Source of the DNA: Ruminococcus sp. UBA3800
GTDB taxonomy: Bacteria; Bacillota; Clostridia; Oscillospirales; Ruminococcaceae
Direction: 5' to 3'
NCBI GenBank assembly: GCA_002368715.1
Contig: DFEO01000131.1
Span: 1 to 7,655 of the forward strand
Length of the DNA stretch: 7,655 bases
In this document: in pieces, positions 1 to 5,630 of the stretch
How the letters are laid out: every line of letters starts with the position of its first letter
How positions within the stretch are numbered: the stretch's first letter is position 1
Position numbers and translations under genes: made by a program
Notes under the pieces: model-generated
What the model saw: the letters and a program-made list of their open reading frames with translations, nothing else
The model's database searches: none
What the model was told of the DNA's origin: nothing

Positions 1-950
1 TTTCCGTAGCTGTCCTTGAAGATAACGAGCGTTCGTCCGTTTTTAACATCGGTATCCACTTCAAGGATAAGGCTGTCGCTCCCGACAAAAACGGTATAGC
101 TTGCGCTCACATCGCTGTCCTCAAAGAAGAGCGGGCCCTCGTAGCCCTCATTGAAAGCGGTGTCGTGATAGGTGAAGGTGCAGTTATCAAGGTTTGCAGG
201 CTTGTAGTAGGAGAAGGTGTCGGGGTACTCAGCCAGTGCATCTATCCCGGTGACAGAGTAGAACGCACCGAGATAGCCCTCACGGTCTACCTTTTCATAG
301 GTGGTATAGTCCGCAAAGTCAAGTCCCAGCTGCTCGGCAAACACCTGCGCCGAATAGAATGCCGCAAGCGGCTGCCAGTGATAATCGGTCCTTGAGTATA
401 AATATTCAGCCTTATGCTGTTCGAGCACATCATTTACATAAACGCCCTTAGCGACCTTCAGCTTGTCATACTGATCCTTGGCACTCTCTGCCTGGTCGGA
501 ATAATCACCCTTTACGTCCTCAGGAGTGTAAAGCGCCTGTGAGGACGGAATGCACATAAGCCATGTGTTAACATCAGGTCCCATAGCCGTTGCAAAGCTG
601 TCCACCGTTTCTGCAAAATACTCTCCTACATCGTCACTGTAATAAAACTGTTCCATAGCTCTTACCAGCGGAGTTCCTATGTCGGAAACAAGACAGCCGT
701 TGATTATCTCGCAGGTCTCCTCCTCCAGCCCAAGAGAGGTAGAAACAAGAGTGGTAGTCTCTGCGGTGGTGGTCGTTGTAGTCTGTTCTGTTGTGGTCTG
801 CTCGGGAGCAGGCTCGGTGCTCTCACCTGACTGAGATGTCCCTTGCTCAGCTGTCACGGTGGCGGCATTGCTGTCGCTGCCGATGGTGCTTCCGCATCCT
901 GTAAACATGAGCGCTGCCAGAGCAGCAGCTGCAAAATGCTTTTTATTCAT
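1..950 (-). CDS. DHHW-family (SGNH hydrolase-like) lipoprotein, partial
   Basis: The reading frame is open from ATG at 950 to the window edge (316 codons, no stop), so the C-terminus is missing. The ATG has AAAAGGAG at 958-965, 7 nt upstream. The N-terminus is a lipoprotein signal: NKKH, a short Ala/Leu-rich stretch, then FTGC with lipidated Cys19. A low-complexity Thr/Glu/Pro/Ser linker follows (about residues 20-75, including six consecutive Thr at 57-62), as in surface-tethered proteins. The folded part carries CIPSS (133-137), YSRTDYHW (185-192) and FKDSYG (311-316). This order matches the DHHW family, related to AlgJ/AlgX-like SGNH enzymes acting in cell-envelope polysaccharide acetylation. 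By family analogy, Asp189, His191 and Ser314 would be the catalytic-type residues. The motif is DYHW rather than DHHW. Substrate and activity are unknown, and no acyltransferase partner gene is visible. The family call is fairly safe; the enzymatic role is inference. Confidence 0.8.
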   Translation of the reverse strand, partial: MNKKHFAAAALAALMFTGCGSTIGSDSNAATVTAEQGTSQSGESTEPAPEQTTTEQTTTTTTAETTTLVSTSLGLEEETCEIINGCLVSDIGTPLVRAMEQFYYSDDVGEYFAETVDSFATAMGPDVNTWLMCIPSSQALYTPEDVKGDYSDQAESAKDQYDKLKVAKGVYVNDVLEQHKAEYLYSRTDYHWQPLAAFYSAQVFAEQLGLDFADYTTYEKVDREGYLGAFYSVTGIDALAEYPDTFSYYKPANLDNCTFTYHDTAFNEGYEGPLFFEDSDVSASYTVFVGSDSLILEVDTDVKNGRTLVIFKDSYG

Positions 951-978
951 TATGATTCTCCTTTTATCATCTTTATCT

Positions 979-991
979 GCGGTAACACCGC
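979..991 (-). other. Small hairpin at predicted 5' end of the DHHW mRNA
   Basis: GCGGT and ACCGC form a perfect 5-bp stem around a 3-nt loop. The predicted transcription start of the leftward gene is near 992, so the hairpin would sit at the very 5' end of the message, about 13 nt before the Shine-Dalgarno sequence. A 5' stem of this kind may slow mRNA decay. No T tract follows, so it is not an intrinsic terminator. The function is inference. Confidence 0.35.
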
Positions 992-998
992 TTTTTAA

Positions 999-1027
999 AG
1001 TATAGCACAGTTTCCTGCGGTTGTAAA
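999..1027 (-). promoter_or_regulatory. Sigma-A-type promoter for the DHHW lipoprotein gene
   Basis: Read on the minus strand, TTTACA (1027-1022) is separated by 17 nt from TATACT (1004-999), and a TGC just before the -10 gives an extended -10 element. Transcription should begin near 992, giving a leader of about 42 nt. It is divergent from the bioY promoter, and the BirA-like palindrome lies upstream of this -35 box. Confidence 0.65.
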
Positions 1028-1040
1028 GTCCCTGAAGATC

Positions 1041-1081
1041 TAAATTGTATACCAAAATCAGTTAAAGTGGTTGACAATTCA
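1041..1081. promoter_or_regulatory. BirA-type biotin operator overlapping the bioY -35 box
   Basis: An interrupted palindrome has arms TTGTATACC (1045-1053) and GGTTGACAA (1069-1077) around a 15-nt spacer. Extended to 13-nt arms (1041-1053 and 1069-1081), 10 of 13 positions are complementary. This closely resembles the known bacterial BirA box, in which TTGTNNACC-type half-sites are separated by 14-16 nt. The right arm contains the bioY -35 hexamer, so bound biotinyl-AMP-BirA would block RNA polymerase. The gene it controls is a biotin transporter, which supports the call. The birA gene itself is not in the window. Confidence 0.75.
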
Positions 1082-1099
1082 AACGTTATGTGATACAAT
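1071..1099 (+). promoter_or_regulatory. Sigma-A-type promoter of bioY
   Basis: TTGACA at 1071-1076, a 17-nt spacer, then TACAAT at 1094-1099. TG at 1091-1092 supplies an extended -10 element. Transcription should start near 1106, leaving only about 17 nt before the start codon. That leaves no room for a riboswitch, so control must act at the promoter, consistent with the overlapping BirA-type operator. Confidence 0.8.
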
Positions 1100-1106
1100 A
1101 GTGCTG

Positions 1107-1113
1107 TAAGGAG
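1107..1113 (+). promoter_or_regulatory. Shine-Dalgarno site that sets the bioY start
   Basis: TAAGGAG ends directly against the in-frame ATG at 1114, which is too close to serve it. It lies 9 nt before the ATG at 1123, a normal spacing, so 1123 is the preferred start. A third in-frame ATG at 1132 is less well placed. Confidence 0.75.
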
Positions 1114-1122
1114 ATGTTGATA

Positions 1123-1683
1123 ATGAATTCAATGACAAAATCAAGCCTCAGGCTTACGACTCTGGATCTGGCATATATTGCCTTGTTTACGGCGCTTATC
1201 GCTGTATGCTCGTGGATATCTATTCCCACTGCTGTGCCGTTTACGATGCAAACCTTTGCAGTGTTCCTGACACTGCTTATGCTTGGCGGCAGGCGTGGCT
1301 TTTTTTCCGTGCTCACCTACATACTGCTGGGCGCAGTCGGTGTTCCTGTGTTTTCTGGTTTCAAGGGAGGCATCTCGGCGCTGTTCGGTATGACAGGCGG
1401 ATACATCCTCGGTTTTCTGCTGACAGCACTTATCTACTTTGCTGCCGAAAAGCTGATCGGCAGCCACTCGGCTGTAAAGCTGGCTGCTCTCGTTGTCGGT
1501 CTTGTTGTGTGCTATGCCTTTGGAACAGTGTGGTTCATAGTGATCTATTCAAGGGATGTCAAGCAGATAGGTCTGTTATCGGCTCTTTCGATGTGTGTCA
1601 CTCCGTTTCTGCTGCCCGATGCTGTCAAGCTTGCCCTTGCGTGGACGATGTCCGTGACACTTAAAAAGAGAATAAGGATATAG
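1123..1683 (+). CDS. bioY: BioY biotin transporter, ECF S component
   Basis: This is a 186-residue, very hydrophobic protein, the usual length for BioY, the membrane subunit that binds biotin and joins an energy-coupling factor (EcfA/A'/T) for uptake. About six membrane segments can be placed, beginning near residues 16-35. Family motifs are in order: GGRRGF (55-60), YILLGAVGVPVFSGFKGG (66-83), GMTGGYILGF (89-98) and LLPDAVKLALA (163-173), whose Asp166 and Lys169 are the typical C-terminal polar pair. The start at 1123 is chosen because the Shine-Dalgarno site is 9 nt upstream. No bioM/bioN or ecf genes are adjacent, so it probably shares a general ECF module encoded elsewhere (inference). 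Expression is probably biotin-repressed through the BirA-type palindrome. The gene seems monocistronic, although no clear terminator follows it. Confidence 0.93.
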   Translation: MNSMTKSSLRLTTLDLAYIALFTALIAVCSWISIPTAVPFTMQTFAVFLTLLMLGGRRGFFSVLTYILLGAVGVPVFSGFKGGISALFGMTGGYILGFLLTALIYFAAEKLIGSHSAVKLAALVVGLVVCYAFGTVWFIVIYSRDVKQIGLLSALSMCVTPFLLPDAVKLALAWTMSVTLKKRIRI

Positions 1684-1802
1684 TTTTCTTTTCTCCGCAT
1701 TTTTGGAGGATAGGATACAACAAAACCGTTTTTTTAGTATATCGACCTGATACTTCATGGCTGCTTATGAAAGCTGTTTTTCCGGCTCCTTTATGCTGTT
1801 TC

Positions 1803-1831
1803 TTGACACGGGAGATAAAAAATGTTATAAT
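1803..1831 (+). promoter_or_regulatory. Consensus extended -10 sigma-A promoter for the STAS gene
   Basis: A perfect TTGACA (1803-1808) is followed by 17 nt and a perfect TATAAT (1826-1831), with TG at 1823-1824 giving an extended -10. Transcription should begin near 1838, about 27 nt before the start codon. The match to both hexamers and the spacer suggests strong constitutive transcription by the housekeeping sigma factor. It also excludes the upstream in-frame ATG at 1757, which lies before the promoter. Confidence 0.88.
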
Positions 1832-1848
1832 CTTGTCAGGAAACAAAC

Positions 1849-1856
1849 AGGAGGAG
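1849..1856 (+). promoter_or_regulatory. Shine-Dalgarno site of the STAS gene
   Basis: AGGAGGAG ends 8 nt before the ATG at 1865 and lies within the short leader transcribed from the 1803-1831 promoter. It fixes the start at 1865 rather than the longer open frame beginning at 1757. Confidence 0.85.
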
Positions 1857-1864
1857 AAAAGCTG

Positions 1865-2194
1865 ATGAAAGAGCTGCTGACATTTGATGAAGAAAAAAAC
1901 GGGTTTGTTGTCCGTTCCAAGCTTGAGGGAACAAAATTCATAGCTATCCTTTCGGGAAAGGCTGACACCATAGGTGCACCTGCTTTGCTTGACTCTTTCA
2001 GGCAGGCACAGGAGCAGGGAGAGATAACAGATGTCCTGCTTGATATGAGCGACCTTACATACATCTCATCCTCAGGTCTGCGTGTTCTTCTCACAATGAA
2101 GAAGTCAATAGGCAGCGGTTCATTCAAGATGAACGGCCAGAACGACACGATAAAGATGATAATGGAAGCAACAGGCTTTGCCGATGTGCTTTGA
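1865..2194 (+). CDS. Single-domain STAS protein, anti-sigma factor antagonist type
   Basis: This 109-residue protein is a single STAS domain of the SpoIIAA/RsbV class. Such proteins bind and neutralise an anti-sigma factor or related switch kinase and are turned off by serine phosphorylation. Visible features are the strand FIAILSGKAD (25-34) and the phospho-loop DMSDLTYISSSGLRVLL (60-76). Aligned to SpoIIAA (Asp57-Ser58-Ser59-Gly), Ser69 is the expected phosphoacceptor, with Ser68 in place of Asp. The C-terminal EATGFADVL (101-109) is where STAS domains usually end, perhaps a few residues shorter than many relatives. Unlike classical operons, no anti-sigma kinase, PP2C phosphatase or sigma gene is adjacent, so the partner is unknown. 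The gene has its own consensus promoter and ends at the shared terminator, so it appears monocistronic. The fold is certain; the pathway is inference. Confidence 0.88.
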   Translation: MKELLTFDEEKNGFVVRSKLEGTKFIAILSGKADTIGAPALLDSFRQAQEQGEITDVLLDMSDLTYISSSGLRVLLTMKKSIGSGSFKMNGQNDTIKMIMEATGFADVL

Positions 2195-2198
2195 TGAC

Positions 2199-2252
2199 AA
2201 AAAAATAAGACCCGCAGGACGGATAAAACAGCCGTCCTGCGGGTCTTTTTTT
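2199..2252. terminator. Bidirectional intrinsic terminator between the STAS gene and trpA
   Basis: Arms 2207-2222 and 2232-2247 are perfectly complementary over 16 bp, with a GC-rich core and a 9-nt loop. Seven T (2246-2252) follow on the plus strand. On the minus strand the stem is followed by TTATTTTTTT (the complement of 2199-2208). The structure starts 12 nt after the STAS stop and 4 nt after the trpA stop in their respective directions. Part of the plus-strand T tract lies inside the trpA stop codon. It therefore ends two converging transcripts. Confidence 0.93.
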
Positions 2253-3042
2253 ATGCGTCAAGAGCTTCACGAACGTTCCTGACAAATTCACCTATATACT
2301 TATGTGCGTCTTTGCCGTGCTTTTCTGAAAGGGAAACGATAGCGCTTCCGATTATCACGCCATCGGCAAACTGTGACATCGTCCTTGCCTGAGCCGGGCC
2401 AGAGATACCGAAGCCTATGCAGGCAGGTACTTTTTGGTGATCCCTGATAGGGGAGAGCAGGTCGGAGAAGTCTGTGCTTATCTCTTTTCTTGCCCCGGTG
2501 ACGCCCAGCGAGGACACCACATAAAGAAATCCCTTTGCCTCGTCAGATATCATCTTCACCCTTTCCTTTGACGTGGGAGCCACCAGAAAGATGTTATAGA
2601 TACCGTTCTTGTCGGCCTCAGCTTTCACCTCGTCACGCTCCTCAAAGGGCATATCAGGAACGATCACACCGTCTATCTGATGCTCTTTGCAAAGCTTGAA
2701 AAACTTTTCGGTGCCATATCTGAAAATAGTATTCAGATACATCATAAGCAGAAGCGGCTTGTCGGTCTTTTTCCTGAGCGAGCTTACCATTTTGAAGATC
2801 TTGTCAAGATTCACACCGCCCTCAAGCGCCCTCAGCGAAGCCTTCTGAATGGTGGGGCCTTCGGCTATGGGGTCCGAAAATGGAACACCTATCTCAACGA
2901 TATCCGCTCCGTTATCAAGCATAGCCAGAACATTTTTTTCGCTGGACTCAAGGTCGGGGTCTCCGGCTGTGATAAAGGTTATCAGCGCCTTTTTGTTCTG
3001 CTTTGCAAGGGCTGCAAAGCAGCTGTCTATCCTATTGCTCAT
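2251..3042 (-). CDS. trpA: Tryptophan synthase alpha subunit
   Basis: TrpA (263 residues, normal length) cleaves indole-3-glycerol phosphate to indole and glyceraldehyde-3-phosphate in the cytosol and passes indole through the tunnel to TrpB. It is a TIM barrel. It opens with MSNRID and FITAGDPD (23-30) and carries the catalytic acids Glu50 ([10 protein letters not shown], 49-58) and Asp57. Phosphate-binding loops are at SSLGVTGAR (177-185), GFGIS (210-214) and IGSAIV (231-236). IAEGPTIQ replaces the commoner IADGPTIQ, a mild substitution. The start is the ATG at 3042, because AAAGGAG (3052-3058) lies 9 nt upstream; a TTG at 3051 abuts that site and is unsuitable. It overlaps the end of trpB by 11 nt, which favours coupled, equimolar synthesis of the alpha2beta2 complex. 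It is the last gene of the operon and runs into the bidirectional terminator. Confidence 0.97.
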   Translation of the reverse strand: MSNRIDSCFAALAKQNKKALITFITAGDPDLESSEKNVLAMLDNGADIVEIGVPFSDPIAEGPTIQKASLRALEGGVNLDKIFKMVSSLRKKTDKPLLLMMYLNTIFRYGTEKFFKLCKEHQIDGVIVPDMPFEERDEVKAEADKNGIYNIFLVAPTSKERVKMISDEAKGFLYVVSSLGVTGARKEISTDFSDLLSPIRDHQKVPACIGFGISGPAQARTMSQFADGVIIGSAIVSLSEKHGKDAHKYIGEFVRNVREALDA

Positions 3043-4222
3043 CAAGCTCAACTCCTTTGTATCTTGCTACCTGATAAACGTCCTTATCTCCTCTTCCCGA
3101 GAGGTTAATAACAAGTATCTGGTCCTTTGTCATTTTCTTAGCCTGCTCCATAGCAGCCCACACAGCATGAGATGATTCTATCGCAGGGATTATCCCCTCG
3201 GTCTTTGAAAGATACTCAAAGGCCTCCACTGCCTGATCGTCTGTCACGCTGACATATTTTGCTCTGCCCGTTGTTTTGAGATATGCGTGCTCGGGGCCGA
3301 CACCCGGATAATCAAGACCTGCCGAAATCGAATAAACCGGAGCTATCTGGCCGTATTTGTCCTGAAGAAAGAGTGACTTCATACCATGGAAGATAGCCAT
3401 TGTGCCCAGAGCCATAGTTGCAGCATTGTCGGGTGTGTCAACACCTCTTCCGGCAGCCTCGGCGCCGATGAGCTCGACATCCTTATCCTCGATGAAATCA
3501 TAGAAAGCGCCCATAGCGTTAGAGCCGCCGCCCACACAGGCCACCACACAATCGGGGAGCCTGCCCTCTTTTTCTTTGAGCTGAGCCTTTATCTCCTCGC
3601 CGATTATCTTCTGAAAATCTCTTACCATTGTCGGATACGGGTGAGGTCCCATTACCGAACCTATACAGTAAAACGTGGTGTCGATGTTTGATACCCAGTC
3701 ACGGAAAGCCTCGTTGATAGCGTCCTTGAGTGTTGCTGTGCCGCTGTCAACGCCTTTCACCTTTGCGCCAAGAAGGTTCATTCTGAAAACGTTCAGTGAC
3801 TGTCTTTCCATATCAGTGCTTCCCATATAGATCTCGCAATCCAGTCCCAGCAGCGCACACACTGTGGCTGTCGCAACACCGTGCTGGCCTGCGCCTGTCT
3901 CGGCAATGATACGCTTCTTGCCCATTTTTTTTGCGAGCAGCACCTGTCCGAGACAGTTGTTTATCTTGTGTGCTCCCGTGTGGTTAAGGTCCTCACGCTT
4001 AATATATATCTTTGCTCCGCCGAGATCCTTTGTCATCTTCTCGGCATAATAGAGCAGGGAAGGTCGGTTTGCATAGTCACAATAGAGCTTTGCAAGCTCT
4101 TCCTTAAAGGCGGCATCGTCCTTATACCTGTCGTAAGCCTCTTCCAGCTCGTGGACGGCCGTCATAACTGTCTCAGGCACATACTGTCCGCCGAAAACAT
4201 CAAAGCGTCCTTTTTCATTCAT
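3032..4222 (-). CDS. trpB: Tryptophan synthase beta subunit
   Basis: TrpB (396 residues, full length) is the PLP enzyme that condenses indole with L-serine to give L-tryptophan. The N-terminus has [13 protein letters not shown] (5-17), typical of the standard TrpB1 class. HTGAHKINN (81-89) contains Lys86, the Schiff-base lysine. AETGAGQHG (107-115) contains the catalytic Glu108. GGGSNA (231-236) binds the PLP phosphate, and NLSGRGDKD (373-381) includes Ser375, which faces the pyridine nitrogen. All expected active-site residues are present. Start ATG 4222 has GAGGA about 7 nt upstream. The gene lies 17 nt after trpF and overlaps trpA by 11 nt, so it should be co-translated with its partner. 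A long antisense open frame across this gene and trpF is judged to be a shadow. Confidence 0.98.
   Translation of the reverse strand: MNEKGRFDVFGGQYVPETVMTAVHELEEAYDRYKDDAAFKEELAKLYCDYANRPSLLYYAEKMTKDLGGAKIYIKREDLNHTGAHKINNCLGQVLLAKKMGKKRIIAETGAGQHGVATATVCALLGLDCEIYMGSTDMERQSLNVFRMNLLGAKVKGVDSGTATLKDAINEAFRDWVSNIDTTFYCIGSVMGPHPYPTMVRDFQKIIGEEIKAQLKEKEGRLPDCVVACVGGGSNAMGAFYDFIEDKDVELIGAEAAGRGVDTPDNAATMALGTMAIFHGMKSLFLQDKYGQIAPVYSISAGLDYPGVGPEHAYLKTTGRAKYVSVTDDQAVEAFEYLSKTEGIIPAIESSHAVWAAMEQAKKMTKDQILVINLSGRGDKDVYQVARYKGVELDEQ
3052..3058 (-). promoter_or_regulatory. Shine-Dalgarno site of trpA, inside trpB
   Basis: Read on the minus strand this is AAAGGAG, 9 nt before ATG 3042 and directly touching TTG 3051. 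The spacing selects the ATG as start and shortens the longest open frame by three residues. The site lies within the last codons of trpB. Confidence 0.8.
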
Positions 4223-4239
4223 TTTAATTCCTCATTTCC

Positions 4240-4857
4240 TTATATCTCTCTGACAGCCCGCACAAACGCCAGTATCTTTTCTTTGTCCTTTCTGCCGTCT
4301 GTCTCACATGAACTCGAAGCGTCAACTCCCACAGCTGAAAGCTCTTCGGTCAGCTTTTTGACATTCTGCGCCGAAACTCCGCCTGCCAGCATAAAGGGCG
4401 TATCAAAGTCGGCGCTTTTTATTATCCCGGTGTCGGCAGTTTTTCCTGTTCCGCCCACAGCTCCCTTTACAAAGCTGTCTATCAGCAGTCTGTCGGCACC
4501 CAGCCTGTCGGCTTTCTCTATCGCAGCAGGGCAGTCAGCCCTTACAGCTTTCCATATCTCGCCGTCAAAGCAAGCCCTGAGCCTGTTTATATATTCCTCG
4601 TTCTCTCTGCCGTGGAGCTGTATAACATCAAGATCTTTTGCAAAACAGTTTTCTATCCTCTCCAAAGGCTCGTCAACAAAAACACCCACCGCTTTTATCC
4701 TTCTGTCAAGCCGTTCTTTGAGCCTCACAAACGTATGGGCATCTATGCTCCTTTTAAACCCCGCCGAAAGGATGAACCCGGCATAGTCGGGAAGTGCCTC
4801 ATTCACATAGCCGATATCATCATTCGTGCGAAGGCCGCATATCTTGACAAGCATCAT
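4240..4857 (-). CDS. trpF: Phosphoribosylanthranilate isomerase
   Basis: TrpF (205 residues, normal length) carries out the Amadori rearrangement of N-(5-phosphoribosyl)anthranilate to CdRP, the step between TrpD and TrpC. It is a TIM barrel. VKICGLR (4-10) contains the general base Cys7, and LLIDS (124-128) contains the general acid Asp127. GGTGKTAD (135-142) and LAGGVSAQNV (157-166) bind substrate phosphate. The final loop reads VDASSSCETDGRKD (178-191), where many homologues have SSGVE; this looks like divergence rather than damage. The start is the first ATG of an ATGATG pair at 4857; the ATG at 4854 is equally possible and would remove one Met. ATGA overlaps the trpC stop by 4 nt, with GAGGG 7 nt upstream, indicating coupled translation. 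Confidence 0.95.
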   Translation of the reverse strand: MMLVKICGLRTNDDIGYVNEALPDYAGFILSAGFKRSIDAHTFVRLKERLDRRIKAVGVFVDEPLERIENCFAKDLDVIQLHGRENEEYINRLRACFDGEIWKAVRADCPAAIEKADRLGADRLLIDSFVKGAVGGTGKTADTGIIKSADFDTPFMLAGGVSAQNVKKLTEELSAVGVDASSSCETDGRKDKEKILAFVRAVREI

Positions 4858-5630
4858 ACGCCGTCCCTCAGGATCATAAGTGTGTTTGCGATATTGTCCG
4901 AGCGCATCAGAGTTTCGCCGATAAGAACAGCTTTCGCACCGTAGGCACTGAGTGTTCTCATGTCCTCGTTGGTCTTTATGCCGCTTTCCGAGACCAGTAC
5001 CTCACATTTTGTCATAGCCACAAGTCTTGCTGTCGTTTCCAGCGATACCTCAAAAGTGGTAAGGTCACGGTTGTTTATCCCAAGGCAGTCGGTGGGCAGC
5101 TCTCCCACCTTTTCAAGCTCCCTCTCGTTATGGACCTCTGTCAGCGTCTGGAGCCCAAGCTCGTGAGCGAGCGCCATATACTCCTGCATCTGTGCCCTGT
5201 CAAGGATAGCTGCGATAAGCAGCACAGCATCTGCGCCTATGGCTCTTGCTTCGTATATCGAATACTCGTCGATTATGAAATCTTTCCTGAGTATCGGTAT
5301 AGCTATCTTTTCTCTGATAGCCTTCAGATACTCCGAGCTTCCCTGAAAATAATGCTCTTCTGTCAGGCAGGACACCGCCGCCGCACCGCTTTTCTCATAG
5401 CAGACAGCTGTCTCCACAGGCCTGAAATCAGGGCTTATCAGACCCTTTGAGGGGGAGGCTTTCTTCACCTCGCAGATAACGCTTAGTCTGTCCTGCTTGA
5501 GCGCCCTGGCAAAGCTCACAGGTGTGTGTGAACACTCTCTGCACATAGCCTTGACGTCCGCAAGGCTGAGCTTTAGCTTTTCACGTTCAAGCTGTTGTTT
5601 TCTCTTTTCGCAGATATCATCCAGTATCAT
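4854..5630 (-). CDS. trpC: Indole-3-glycerol-phosphate synthase
   Basis: TrpC (258 residues, full length, not fused to TrpF as in enterobacteria) closes CdRP to indole-3-glycerol phosphate with loss of CO2 and water. Active-site residues can be matched to the well-studied archaeal enzyme: Glu54, Lys56 and Ser59 in CEVKKASPS (53-61), Lys116 in LRKDFI (114-119), Glu165 in LTEVHN (163-168), Asn186 in GINNRDL (184-190), and Glu215/Ser216 in SESGI (214-218). LIGETLM (236-242) forms the C-terminal phosphate site. The start ATG 5630 overlaps the trpGD stop as ATGA, and AGGAG lies 9 nt upstream inside trpGD. The gene also overlaps trpF by 4 nt, so the three should be translated in series. Confidence 0.97.
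   Translation of the reverse strand: MILDDICEKRKQQLEREKLKLSLADVKAMCRECSHTPVSFARALKQDRLSVICEVKKASPSKGLISPDFRPVETAVCYEKSGAAAVSCLTEEHYFQGSSEYLKAIREKIAIPILRKDFIIDEYSIYEARAIGADAVLLIAAILDRAQMQEYMALAHELGLQTLTEVHNERELEKVGELPTDCLGINNRDLTTFEVSLETTARLVAMTKCEVLVSESGIKTNEDMRTLSAYGAKAVLIGETLMRSDNIANTLMILRDGV

Noticed and set aside
165..395. 76-codon plus-strand frame
   Set aside because: It lies antisense within the continuous lipoprotein frame on the minus strand and has no motif or ribosome site.
738..806. Thr-repeat region considered as a phase-variable tandem repeat
   Set aside because: At DNA level the Thr codons are mixed (ACA, ACC, ACT), so there is no uniform tandem repeat unit prone to slippage.
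1206..1664. 152-codon plus-strand frame inside bioY
   Set aside because: It is a frame-shifted shadow of bioY, rich in Cys and Arg with no family motif; the bioY frame carries all conserved blocks.
1684..1790. Possible terminator after bioY (CTCC/GGAG near 1693-1708, TTCAT/ATGAA near 1753-1770 followed by T-rich sequence)
   Set aside because: Stems are only 4-5 bp, mostly A/T or with long loops, and far weaker than the terminator at 2199-2252. I see no convincing structure.
1804..1838. TGACA/TGTCA inverted repeat around the STAS -10 box
   Set aside because: The arms are only 5 bp and one is part of the consensus -35; this is likely coincidence rather than an operator.
1757..1864. 36-codon N-terminal extension of the STAS protein from ATG 1757
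   Set aside because: The consensus promoter at 1803-1831 and the ribosome site at 1849-1856 lie downstream of this ATG, and the extension has no STAS similarity.
3043..3051. TTG start adding three residues to TrpA
   Set aside because: The ribosome site directly touches this TTG; the ATG at 3042 has correct spacing and matches the usual TrpA N-terminus.
3881..4786. 301-codon open frame on the plus strand, antisense to trpB and trpF
   Set aside because: It crosses two well-conserved genes and their junction, gives a protein with no recognisable motif and has the Ser/Leu-rich composition typical of antisense frames.
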